Of a stretch of 64,000 nt of DNA, positions 24,798-33,070 are shown in pieces. The DNA lies in NCBI RefSeq assembly GCF_002441855.2, contig NZ_CP029487.1:2666001-2730000 (forward strand). Direction: 5' to 3'. The notes under the pieces were generated by a model. The model was not told the DNA's origin. It was given only the letters and a program-made list of their open reading frames with translations, and made no database searches. The first letter of the stretch is position 1. Every line of letters begins with the position of its first letter. The DNA is from Eubacterium maltosivorans (GTDB taxonomy: Bacteria; Bacillota; Clostridia; Eubacteriales; Eubacteriaceae). The position numbers and the translations under genes are program-made.

Positions 24798-25026
24798 GCA
24801 AATACCAGCGCTATTAAAGGAACGGCAGCGTTTTAAGTCAATGAATCGTACAAAAAAGCTGTCCGCGGATTAAAGAACACCCGGTTCAAAATTAAAATGC
24901 ACACCAAAGGTGTCGCATTTTACCAAGAGAGTGTTTTAATCCACGGACAGCGGCAAGGGCAGCTATCTTTCGCAATCCTTTGACGGTGTTTTCTGCTTAG
25001 CTTAGTGCGACGGCCTCTTTTTAGCC
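24766..25026. repeat. Imperfect ~260-bp palindrome (foldback element) at left edge of the island
   Basis: Three nested arm pairs are visible. The outer pair is AAAAAGGGTCGTCACA (24768 on) with the complement of GTGCGACGGCCTCTTTTT (25004-25021). The middle pair is GCTGTCCGCGGATTAAAG-N2-CAC (24858-24880) with GTGTTTTAATCCACGGACAGC (24931-24951). The inner pair is AAAATGC-ACACC with GGTGT-CGCATTTT around a loop at 24906-24908. The stretches between arms pair poorly. It carries no ORF. It could be a miniature inverted-repeat element or a large structured terminator; the sequence alone does not decide. Confidence 0.6.
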
Positions 25027-25230
25027 CTCTTTCCAATCTTCAATGCCATATTTTTTAAGCAGTTCTCTTGCTTTTTCTAGCCCTTCATCGTAAATGTGTA
25101 CATATTTCGACCGATGACTTCTCTGATCAATCAAGTTCCTTTCTTCTAGTACATCCAATATTTGAAAAAAATATCCTTTCCATGAACTGTTTTCGTCAAA
25201 TTTACCGTGAATTGTTCTGCTATACTCCAA
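25021..25230 (-). CDS. Small hypothetical protein, TTG start
   Basis: A 69-aa reading frame that begins at a TTG three bases after the stop of the pRiA4b-ORF3 family gene, so it may be translated by coupling; only a weak AGG precedes it. The product is charged with an amphipathic end (SWKGYFFQILDVLEERNLIDQRSHRSKYVHIYDEGLEKARELLKKYGIEDW), resembling a winged-helix or dimer helix. I recognise no family. It could be a real small partner or the remaining tail of a larger gene; its stop lies in the arm of the foldback element. Confidence 0.4.
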   Translation of the reverse strand: MEYSRTIHGKFDENSSWKGYFFQILDVLEERNLIDQRSHRSKYVHIYDEGLEKARELLKKYGIEDWKEG

Positions 25231-25233
25231 AAC

Positions 25234-25983
25234 CTATTTTTTATATTTTCTCACAAGCAAATCCATGGACTGCTTTGTGGGTTCCAGACCGTATTCATAG
25301 GCATCTTTATAAATTCGTGGCACCTTCTTTAGGCGGTAATTCATGTCTTCGAGATCAAATGAGGATAGATCCAGCTCATCAACACCGAGCCACTCCGTGT
25401 ATCGCTGATACTGCGGCCCTTTTTTCTCCTTAAACGCTTTTGCAAGCTCCTCAAGACCGCCGGGCCCCCCACAATCCTCGATAATACCGTAGCCCTCACC
25501 CTCAAGCACGCGCGGCAGCTCATTTCCGGACAGTTCCTTCTCCGCATCTATTTCCTCCAGCACGAGCTCTATTTCCCAGCCATCACCGTAATCGTAGGAA
25601 AAAGTCATGGTCTCCATTTTCTCAGTAAGAATATGCTTAACTTTTGTTTCTGCGGCGTCTGAAACGCGGCCTTCAAATCCGAAAAAACTTTCCTCATCAA
25701 TCAATTCAACACGCAGCTCGGAATGTTTAGGATTTTTCCGAAACATGTCAACCATAAGATCAATTGACACTTTTGTGTCTCTGCCCTCTATGCTTTTGCG
25801 CAGATTATCGATTACATGAACATCGAAACAAAACAGATGACTCGCCTGCATTTCAAACAGCGTCATCAGGATATAACCCAGGCGCGCCATTGTGATATTG
25901 TTCATCAACTGAAAGCGACGCCATATCTTTGGTTCATAATCCTTCAGTTCAGCGTAAAATTGATAAATTGGTTGTGAGGCCAT
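25234..25983 (-). CDS. Plasmid pRiA4b ORF-3 family protein
   Basis: A 249-aa protein of the PRiA4_ORF3 family. The N-terminal signature is YQFYAELKDYEPKIWRRFQLMNNITMARLGYILMTLFEMQASHLFCFDV; the second block has FSYDYGDGWEIELVLEEI and PRVLEGEGYGIIEDCGGPGGLEELAKAF. The family is common near mobile DNA and in defence islands, with no established activity. A KKGPQYQRYTEWLG linker and a basic end (MDLLVRKYKK) follow. AGGAGTGAAGAAA precedes the start. It lies 79 bp beyond the DUF3841 fusion gene on the same strand, so it may share its transcript. Confidence 0.85.
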   Translation of the reverse strand: MASQPIYQFYAELKDYEPKIWRRFQLMNNITMARLGYILMTLFEMQASHLFCFDVHVIDNLRKSIEGRDTKVSIDLMVDMFRKNPKHSELRVELIDEESFFGFEGRVSDAAETKVKHILTEKMETMTFSYDYGDGWEIELVLEEIDAEKELSGNELPRVLEGEGYGIIEDCGGPGGLEELAKAFKEKKGPQYQRYTEWLGVDELDLSSFDLEDMNYRLKKVPRIYKDAYEYGLEPTKQSMDLLVRKYKK

Positions 25984-26062
25984 TTTTCTTCACTCCTTTT
26001 TCGTTTACTGTTATCTGTATACCAAGTGGCCTTTTCCAAAATGGAAACAACCACTTTTCAGA

Positions 26063-28231
26063 CTAATCTAAATCCTCCTCATCGCACTTCTTCATAATAT
26101 GCTTTGTTTTCCCGATGGGAAAGGGCGCCGCATCTTTTGAAAAGTATTCAATCTCCACCACCTCAACAATCGCTGTGTGATCTTCTTTTCCGGCAGGAAC
26201 TACGACCCAGTCACCGATCTCAATGGTATCATCCTCAGTGAGGTAGTAGTATGTTTTACCTCCATCTGCAAATGCGACACTGCAAAAAATATAATCACTG
26301 GCGCGCCGCTTTTCTTTATAATAAACAGACGGCCTAAAAATTTCTCCGAAGTCATAATGCCGCATAACCCATGAGAGCTCCTCGATGAACTCCGGCCAGT
26401 CTTCGGGAAGGCCGTTTTTATCGTAACTTCCTCGAATAATGCGCCGAGCCTTTTTTCTGAAGTCAATCGTTATAGTGTACTCTCTGCTTTCATTTGGGTC
26501 TTCAACAGCATCGGCCGGATTGCCTTCAATAGATTCAAACAGCGTATCCGAGTCGAAATAATCCAGAAAATCCAGCACAGCTTTTTTAATTTGATATTTA
26601 TGGCTGACCGCGTATTCCGAATTTATGCGCTGTGTGTGTTCGATGCTTTCAGATTCCCGGTCAATTGTCAATTGCTCTGTGTAATCTTCTGTTTCCGTGT
26701 GGGAATTTTCGTCTTGAAGCCCTTTGGGGTTTGATTTTGTGATTCTATGGTAGTTTACTGCTATCCGTTCTATTTTATCCCAGTTTTTGTTGCCGTCAAA
26801 AACAAAAAGATCTTTAATTTTCAGGGCGTCACGGAGCATCTCTGAGAGGTACAATCCCTCAGCCTTGTAATCTACGCACAAAGAACTTTTAAAGAAAAAT
26901 TCCCGCCCCTCGGTATTGGTCATTGTCATCTCCCAAGACCCGATGTCTTTAATAAGAATATCGTCAAATACTTCAGTAAAATAATTAAAAAGGACTGAAA
27001 AAATCTGGTTGATTTTTGCCTTTTCCAGATAAACCTGCTGCATACGAATGCATTCAAACTTTCCAAATCCTTTTCCATATTTAAAACCAGAAAACCACGC
27101 ATATCCATCCGCCGTCATGGTCAGATACTGCTCCACCTCGTCTTCTGGTTCAGGACAGCGCCAAATATTATTTGTAACAATTCTGATTTTCTGTACCGGT
27201 TCCCGTAACATATCCAACTCTGTTTTATCTTCAAACGTCAAAGCTGCCAAACGCGAGAAAGCGATGATAAACCAAGGCCTGTGCATGTTCGAGAGCAGGC
27301 TTTCCCCCACACTCCAGTGGGTAATATAACGCCATTCCGAAAATATGGCTGACCCCAGCAATTGAACATCTGTCACATCATCAATGATGTATTCCAGATG
27401 CGCATAATCACAAAAAACATTTGCTTCCGGATATGCCGCTGTGAATGACCGACCACAATCCACCACAAAATTCAGGGCAAAGCACTCCTCCGCAAAGCCT
27501 TCTTCGACTTCGTGATCGGAGGTGGTGTTTTTGCAGTATTTATTCAGGTATTTGACGGCGAATTCGTGGATCTGTTTATTGGTAGGCATGACGTCTCCGT
27601 CTCCTTTCATTACTTTGCAGAAAAAAAATTCTACCTTCTTGATCTGTTCCTTCCTTAATTCCCAGAAAGTGGCCTGTATCGATTTCTGAGCCGGGGGACA
27701 ATCCCAATCTAGTGTGTATCGATCCAAGTCAAATATTCTATCCCAACTCATTCTAATTTTATCTCTGCATTTCTCCAGCAAAGCGTCTTTCTTTTCAAAA
27801 TTTATAATATCACAATGGGTAAATCCACCAGACTCTAACTTCTCATAGAAGCTGTTAAAATCCTGTTCATCAACGGCCAGATAACTATTACTCAGTACAA
27901 AATGCCAACCATCAAAATCTGAAAGCACAACCTGGCTGTCATCAATTTCAAAAGCAACCTGTACCATCTGAGTTCCTCGTTTAGCATATCCTCCACAACG
28001 TAAATCACAGCGTTTTCGCTCACCTTCCCATTGATACCAGGCCCACATTGGATACTTCACACCTTCAGGCCGACTTCCGATGCGCATATCCATCTGAGAC
28101 GCCAACCAATCGTAAGCGTCACGAAATTCTTCATCAAATATTGAGTATGAAGGATCGGCTCTCCATATTCCGGTTTGAATAAATTTATGATATGCTTTTT
28201 CATGTTGAATGGTCCATAGCTTGATTTTCAT
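26063..28231 (-). CDS. Large multidomain protein with N-terminal DUF3841
   Basis: A 722-aa protein. Residues 1-190 match DUF3841 (MKIKLWTIQHEKAYHKFIQTGIWR, YPMWAWYQWEGERKRCDLRCGGYAKRGTQMVQVAFEID), normally a stand-alone ~190-aa protein, so this is a fusion. The middle (about 200-540) has an unnamed repeat-poor domain with IGSWEMTMTNTEGREFFFKSSL and LFVFDGNKNWDKIERIAVNYHRIT. An acidic linker follows. The C-terminus (SDYIFCSVAFADGGKTYYYLTEDDTIEIGDWVVVPAG...) resembles a PriA DNA-binding-domain-like barrel. The ATG at 28231 gives the family N-terminus; a TTG at 28258 is an alternative. It follows the SF1 helicase-HEPN gene by 31 bp in one unit. Function unknown. Confidence 0.75.
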   Translation of the reverse strand: MKIKLWTIQHEKAYHKFIQTGIWRADPSYSIFDEEFRDAYDWLASQMDMRIGSRPEGVKYPMWAWYQWEGERKRCDLRCGGYAKRGTQMVQVAFEIDDSQVVLSDFDGWHFVLSNSYLAVDEQDFNSFYEKLESGGFTHCDIINFEKKDALLEKCRDKIRMSWDRIFDLDRYTLDWDCPPAQKSIQATFWELRKEQIKKVEFFFCKVMKGDGDVMPTNKQIHEFAVKYLNKYCKNTTSDHEVEEGFAEECFALNFVVDCGRSFTAAYPEANVFCDYAHLEYIIDDVTDVQLLGSAIFSEWRYITHWSVGESLLSNMHRPWFIIAFSRLAALTFEDKTELDMLREPVQKIRIVTNNIWRCPEPEDEVEQYLTMTADGYAWFSGFKYGKGFGKFECIRMQQVYLEKAKINQIFSVLFNYFTEVFDDILIKDIGSWEMTMTNTEGREFFFKSSLCVDYKAEGLYLSEMLRDALKIKDLFVFDGNKNWDKIERIAVNYHRITKSNPKGLQDENSHTETEDYTEQLTIDRESESIEHTQRINSEYAVSHKYQIKKAVLDFLDYFDSDTLFESIEGNPADAVEDPNESREYTITIDFRKKARRIIRGSYDKNGLPEDWPEFIEELSWVMRHYDFGEIFRPSVYYKEKRRASDYIFCSVAFADGGKTYYYLTEDDTIEIGDWVVVPAGKEDHTAIVEVVEIEYFSKDAAPFPIGKTKHIMKKCDEEDLD

Positions 28232-28262
28232 ATTCCTTTTTGGTATATTAACCTCCAATATG

Positions 28263-31200
28263 TTACCGCAATCTTTTCAATTCTTTACCTACTTGACTTT
28301 CAAACAAAAGTCCATCAATTTTTCTATCTCTATTTTTCTCTTTTTCATCTTTTCTAAATATATCACTTAACAGTGATTCATGATCTCTCCAAGTAAAAAG
28401 TCCAGCGTGGCAACACCTATTTCTTTTATTCGCACAGTCCTTCACTTTTTCCTGGAAGGAGCTCCACCAAAGCGCATCATGCACATTCTTTCCCCGCATT
28501 TTCATCATGTCTCCAAGCTTCGAGTTATTCTGCTTTAAAATTTGGGCAAATGTTCCTAGCGTAAGTTCTTTACTCCGAGCATCTTTAAGCGGTATCTCTC
28601 GTCTTCCTTTCCCCATTCCGTTGATCATGTCATTCGGGAAAAGCTCTTTTAAACTATCGGTAAAGCAATCCTTCATCTGCAATTCTATTGCTTTGCAGAA
28701 AAGAATCGAGCAACAAGAAGCATCCAATTGTTTGTTTGCGTTATTGTATACTGGCTTAAGCAGAAAATAAAGTTTCATTCCAAGGTATATATTTTTTTTG
28801 ACGTCCACCGCCAATTTCTCCAAATCTTTTTTGCCTTTAAATCCAAAGTTTTCTAATTGTTCTGTTGTCAATTCTGAATTCAAAAACTCTTTATATAACC
28901 CTTGAATCAAGGTTGATGTATCAGCACTATCTTCGGATTTAGGGTCTATAAAGGAAGTCACCGGCGGCAATGCTTTTGATGCTTTTGCTAACGCCTCCAG
29001 TTTTTCCTGCTCTGTAAGATTTGATTCAAAAATAACCTTGATTTCCTTTATAGCAAATGTATCGATTATTTGTTTTGCTTTATGAATATAGGTTGACGCC
29101 TTCCATGCTTCTTCATCTCCAATGACATACAGCCTGTATTTAGCTCGTGTCACTGCAACATTTACAATGTTTTTGTTGACCCAACGAATTGCACCTTTTG
29201 CGTCTTCACTTGTATCACATCCCAGTAAAAAGATAACCTCATCAGCTTCTTTACCTTGGAAGGTGTGAACGGTTCCAATTTTTTTCTGATTGTTATCAAG
29301 AATATACTTTATATTTATCTTTGTTGTGCCGCTGCATTCTTGACAATATTTATCTATATACTCTTTTATTCCCGAAACAACGCTTGTGAATGGGCTGATA
29401 ATGTATACACTAGGTTCTGGATTCTTAGAAAAAGCGATCTCCAACAATTCACAAACTTTTTGCCCCTGAGCATCTACAAAATGGTTTGTATTTCCTTTCT
29501 CTTTCCCTTTTACATTTATCCACTGTGATCTATCACAAATAAACTTCTCAACTTTTTCAGGTTTTGGTAGACTTGTCTGCTGTTTCATAATACCACTATA
29601 AGAAATCTCATTTGAAATCTCATACATCGGAGAAATACAACGCCTATGAACCAGTAATGGACAACCGACCCAGTCTGGATAATCCGATTCATTATCCAAA
29701 TATGTCCCAAAAACATTTAACTGATCCGCGAATTCCTGTACAGAAAGTGTTTTTCTCTTATACGGCTTTAATTCATCATCTTTATATGCTTTTTTCAATA
29801 AAACCAAATCATCTGTGACAACAGGTTCAACTTGTTTAGGATCTCCTACAATCACAGCTCTACGGCTCCTGTACAGTGCTCCTAGAGCTATTTGAGGCTG
29901 GGCCTGGCCTGCCTCGTCAACGACAAGCATTCCAATTTTACCAGATTCTTTCACATCTTTTAGCAAACTTCCAACAGAGGCAAAAGTCGAAGAAATCACT
30001 GGCACTAATAAAAATAGCGTTTGGAAAAGAGCAGAAACCATTTTTTCCCTATCTTCTTTATGAAAAACAATTCTTTCATTCTCATCACCCAGCCTTAATC
30101 CCCAATATTGAGCTAAGGTTACAAAATTATCTCTACAATGATTTGATGAAATGACAAATTCTTTGTTCATTCTCATTGCATAGCCGAATAATTTTTCTCT
30201 TTCTCGGTTATATCTCTGTGTAAACCAAGGATTGTCTACCTGGGCAGCAGTTGACACATTTACATCATCAGAAAACAATTGTTCCATAAATTTTTTATCT
30301 AAAATAACATTTTGATCGACAACGTCTAAGCTTGAAAGCCTTGCTATCTCTGCTGCATACATTTTTTCAGCAGCTTCCAGTCTACTGCATGCTTGCTGTT
30401 TCTCGTTTTCATATTCTGCAATCTTTTGATTTTCACTTTCAACTTTCTTTGTCAATCTTTTAAGCTGCTCCTCCGTTTCAAGACACTCTCTTTTTGTAAA
30501 ATTGCTTATCTCTTCTATTTGCCTCATGCTCTCCTTTATTTGGTTTATCTCCGCTTCCAATAAAGATACAATATTTTTTTGTTCATCAGCATCTTTTTTG
30601 TGTTCATCAGCAAGATTCATAGCCGCTCTATACTTGGATTTATTAAATATTTTAGAAATAACACCAACTGAATTTCTTGCTGAAATCTCTTTTTCCAAAA
30701 AGTTTTTAATCTTCGCTTTTTCATTTTTAAGCTCTGTTTCTTTTGTCTGCAGATTCTTTTCCACTTGATAAAGATCAGCTTCATATACTGTTGCTTTTTC
30801 TTGCTGTTCTCTCTCCCGATTACTTAGTTCGAAGATATTCTTTTGATCTTTCTCGATTTCATACTTGTTTGCTGCAATAACAGCTTTACATTGCTCACAT
30901 GTTTTAGACACCGCTTTTTCTAGGGTTATCTTTTTAACCAATAAATTTCCGACTCTCCTCAAATCATTTTGCATATCTTTTACAATTTCCAGCTGTTCCT
31001 GGAATTTCTTTTTAGCAGTTTGAAAGGATTCAACCCGTTTTAGAGCTGTATCCTTTGTTTTATAGAAATCGCGTCCCAATGGATAGAGGACATTATAATA
31101 GAAATCATTTAAATTCGATTTTTTTCCCAAGGGTGCAGCTATTAATCCCCATACTTCGTCGTCGCCTAAAAGCATCTTTGCGTATTGAGTAAAATACACA

Positions 31201-32789
31201 TCTTTATACGTCGCTCCCTGATGAGTCGTTTCTTCCACACCCGACTCATCTGCATCAAAAAGCTTTCTAACCTCTAACAACAGGGCTTTTAGTTCATCAG
31301 TATCATTTTCTAGAGGACGTAAATCTTTCAGCATACTCTTCGGGAGTTCTTTTGAAATGTTTTCAACCGCCGCATTGTTACAAGAGGTTACCAGTATACT
31401 ATAATCATTGATTTTGTCGTTCTTTAAGCTATACCAATGACGTGTATATTTGGAATATGCATTCTCCGGACCATCTCCTTGTAGAAAATCATTTTTTTCA
31501 AATGCTTCTTTGTCAGGATCATCATATTTAGCTAATAAAACAGCCCTTTCAATGACATTATTTACCACAATCTCTTTGAGCAGAGTCGTTTTTCCTGTAC
31601 CTGGCGGACCATTTACAGAAAATATCTTACTATTTTCTTTAAAAAGATTCGTTATGCCCGTACTTCTTGCTAAATTTATAGCTATTTGCTGCATAAACAC
31701 TGGCATAAATCTTGATGGCCATTTTCCTAATGGCGCATTTTCAATATCTAAAATTTTATTTACTTGTTTTAATAATTCGTCTTTACCGTGCAATTTGGGA
31801 TTAACCAAATCAAACCTTTTATTTATTCGGGAATCTTCCTCCTTCAATGCTGTGATGTAATTTAAGATGTCTTGTCTCATATAGGAAGATTTGTCTAAAT
31901 CACCATCTTTTACTTTTCCAAGAATATATTTCAAATCATCCAAGTAATAATTACGACTTAATCCAAGATAATTATCATCTTCTTTTTTATTTTTTGTTTT
32001 TTCATCTGCAAACAGCTGAAAACTTATTCCATATACTTCCTCATATGCATTTTCTGTATTTTCAATATTTCCCTTTATATACATTACTTCTACAGCTTTA
32101 TACAGTTTATGTAGAAGCTCTATTGATATAGCGGTCTCAGAAAATTCCTGTAATTCTTTCTCTCTAGCTGTTTCATGTTCCGCAAAATAATCTACTATTG
32201 TTTCCTTTGCTTGTTCATCAGCCAAAGTGCTCTCAATATTCTTATCAAAAAATTTTTTCTCAATTTCTTGTACTGCATTATCGTATAGTTTGCTGTCTAG
32301 AGAACTGGAAAAATCTTTTTTGCCAGATTTTATCTGGTTAAGTGCCCAGATAATTGTCGATAAAGACAGGGAGCCCCTTACATAGTTTCCTTCCGGCGAA
32401 AGCTGCAGACTCATCCATGCTATTGTATCATTATTTTTCTCAGGTCGCTTTTCGTCCTTTTGATCAAATGGTAGAATTTTGGAAATACATTCAATACACT
32501 TTTCTCTTTTAACTTTACCTATGTAAATAGTTAAGTTCCCCCACTTTTTCATGTCACAGTCAAATGCTTCATTAGCTACTATTTCGTAAAGATTTTTTTT
32601 AATGTCTTTGTTTGTCAGTAAAATAAAATCCCCAATCGATTTATTCTTTGCCGTTTTATTTATAACCTTTTTCTTATGTTTGTCTATTTTATTCTTTGTG
32701 TTCCTATAATCTGGATACTTGTCTTGTGACAAAAATTCTAGTGCAAACCAATATTCTAAAATTTTTTCTGCTGATTGCGTTCTGCTCAT
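28263..32789 (-). CDS. SF1 (UPF1-like) helicase with coiled coil and C-terminal HEPN-like domain
   Basis: A 1508-aa protein. Residues 1-360 are an unassigned domain opening AEKILEYWFALEFLSQDKYP. The split AAA_11/AAA_12 helicase has Walker A GPPGTGKTT (394-402), motif II LVVDEAGQAQPQ (near 957), GDPKQVEPV, motif V GTVHTFQGKEADEVIF and motif VI VNVAVTRAKYRLYV (near 1210). A long coiled coil (about 640-850) with a CxxC (CEQC) is inserted between motifs I and II. From about 1330 comes an all-helical HEPN-like domain ending in KRNRCCHAG, an Rx4H motif typical of HEPN ribonucleases. The ribosome site is GAGGAGGG. Helicase plus a possible toxic RNase suggests abortive defence. Confidence 0.82.
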   Translation of the reverse strand: MSRTQSAEKILEYWFALEFLSQDKYPDYRNTKNKIDKHKKKVINKTAKNKSIGDFILLTNKDIKKNLYEIVANEAFDCDMKKWGNLTIYIGKVKREKCIECISKILPFDQKDEKRPEKNNDTIAWMSLQLSPEGNYVRGSLSLSTIIWALNQIKSGKKDFSSSLDSKLYDNAVQEIEKKFFDKNIESTLADEQAKETIVDYFAEHETAREKELQEFSETAISIELLHKLYKAVEVMYIKGNIENTENAYEEVYGISFQLFADEKTKNKKEDDNYLGLSRNYYLDDLKYILGKVKDGDLDKSSYMRQDILNYITALKEEDSRINKRFDLVNPKLHGKDELLKQVNKILDIENAPLGKWPSRFMPVFMQQIAINLARSTGITNLFKENSKIFSVNGPPGTGKTTLLKEIVVNNVIERAVLLAKYDDPDKEAFEKNDFLQGDGPENAYSKYTRHWYSLKNDKINDYSILVTSCNNAAVENISKELPKSMLKDLRPLENDTDELKALLLEVRKLFDADESGVEETTHQGATYKDVYFTQYAKMLLGDDEVWGLIAAPLGKKSNLNDFYYNVLYPLGRDFYKTKDTALKRVESFQTAKKKFQEQLEIVKDMQNDLRRVGNLLVKKITLEKAVSKTCEQCKAVIAANKYEIEKDQKNIFELSNREREQQEKATVYEADLYQVEKNLQTKETELKNEKAKIKNFLEKEISARNSVGVISKIFNKSKYRAAMNLADEHKKDADEQKNIVSLLEAEINQIKESMRQIEEISNFTKRECLETEEQLKRLTKKVESENQKIAEYENEKQQACSRLEAAEKMYAAEIARLSSLDVVDQNVILDKKFMEQLFSDDVNVSTAAQVDNPWFTQRYNREREKLFGYAMRMNKEFVISSNHCRDNFVTLAQYWGLRLGDENERIVFHKEDREKMVSALFQTLFLLVPVISSTFASVGSLLKDVKESGKIGMLVVDEAGQAQPQIALGALYRSRRAVIVGDPKQVEPVVTDDLVLLKKAYKDDELKPYKRKTLSVQEFADQLNVFGTYLDNESDYPDWVGCPLLVHRRCISPMYEISNEISYSGIMKQQTSLPKPEKVEKFICDRSQWINVKGKEKGNTNHFVDAQGQKVCELLEIAFSKNPEPSVYIISPFTSVVSGIKEYIDKYCQECSGTTKINIKYILDNNQKKIGTVHTFQGKEADEVIFLLGCDTSEDAKGAIRWVNKNIVNVAVTRAKYRLYVIGDEEAWKASTYIHKAKQIIDTFAIKEIKVIFESNLTEQEKLEALAKASKALPPVTSFIDPKSEDSADTSTLIQGLYKEFLNSELTTEQLENFGFKGKKDLEKLAVDVKKNIYLGMKLYFLLKPVYNNANKQLDASCCSILFCKAIELQMKDCFTDSLKELFPNDMINGMGKGRREIPLKDARSKELTLGTFAQILKQNNSKLGDMMKMRGKNVHDALWWSSFQEKVKDCANKRNRCCHAGLFTWRDHESLLSDIFRKDEKEKNRDRKIDGLLFESQVGKELKRLR

Positions 32790-32882
32790 AAGCCCTCCTC
32801 ATTTATTTATATGCGTGTAATGACTATAAGCGCGGATTTAGTATTCTCAGTTTGAATAAACCATATTAACAAGATACTTTGT

Positions 32883-33070
32883 TTAATCTTCCAACGTCAT
32901 AGAGATTTCACGTTCAACTTTTGTTTCCATAAAAATCAAATATCTAGAAACCAACTTCCCATTGCTCTCAGTTTTTCATCCGAATAATTTGGGCCACACT
33001 TTGTTTCCTCAATGTTGGTTGTTCTCCTGAAAATGATATTGATTCCTTTACTGTCCGTTATCCCTTTTAA
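32883..33070 (-). pseudogene. Frameshifted small gene remnant between helicase genes
   Basis: In this 277-bp gap one frame reads GINIIFRRTTNIEETKCGPNYSDEK and a second frame continues TESNGKLVSRYLIFMETKVERE to a stop at 32883. Adding one A in the run of five A at the junction joins them into a single ~60-codon product. This looks like the end of an inactivated gene or a phase-variable homopolymer. No family recognised, and no clear start or ribosome site. Confidence 0.3.

Noticed and set aside
24766-25026. Simple rho-independent terminator only
   Set aside because: The outer hairpin is a terminator, but the two further nested arm pairs extend far beyond what termination needs.
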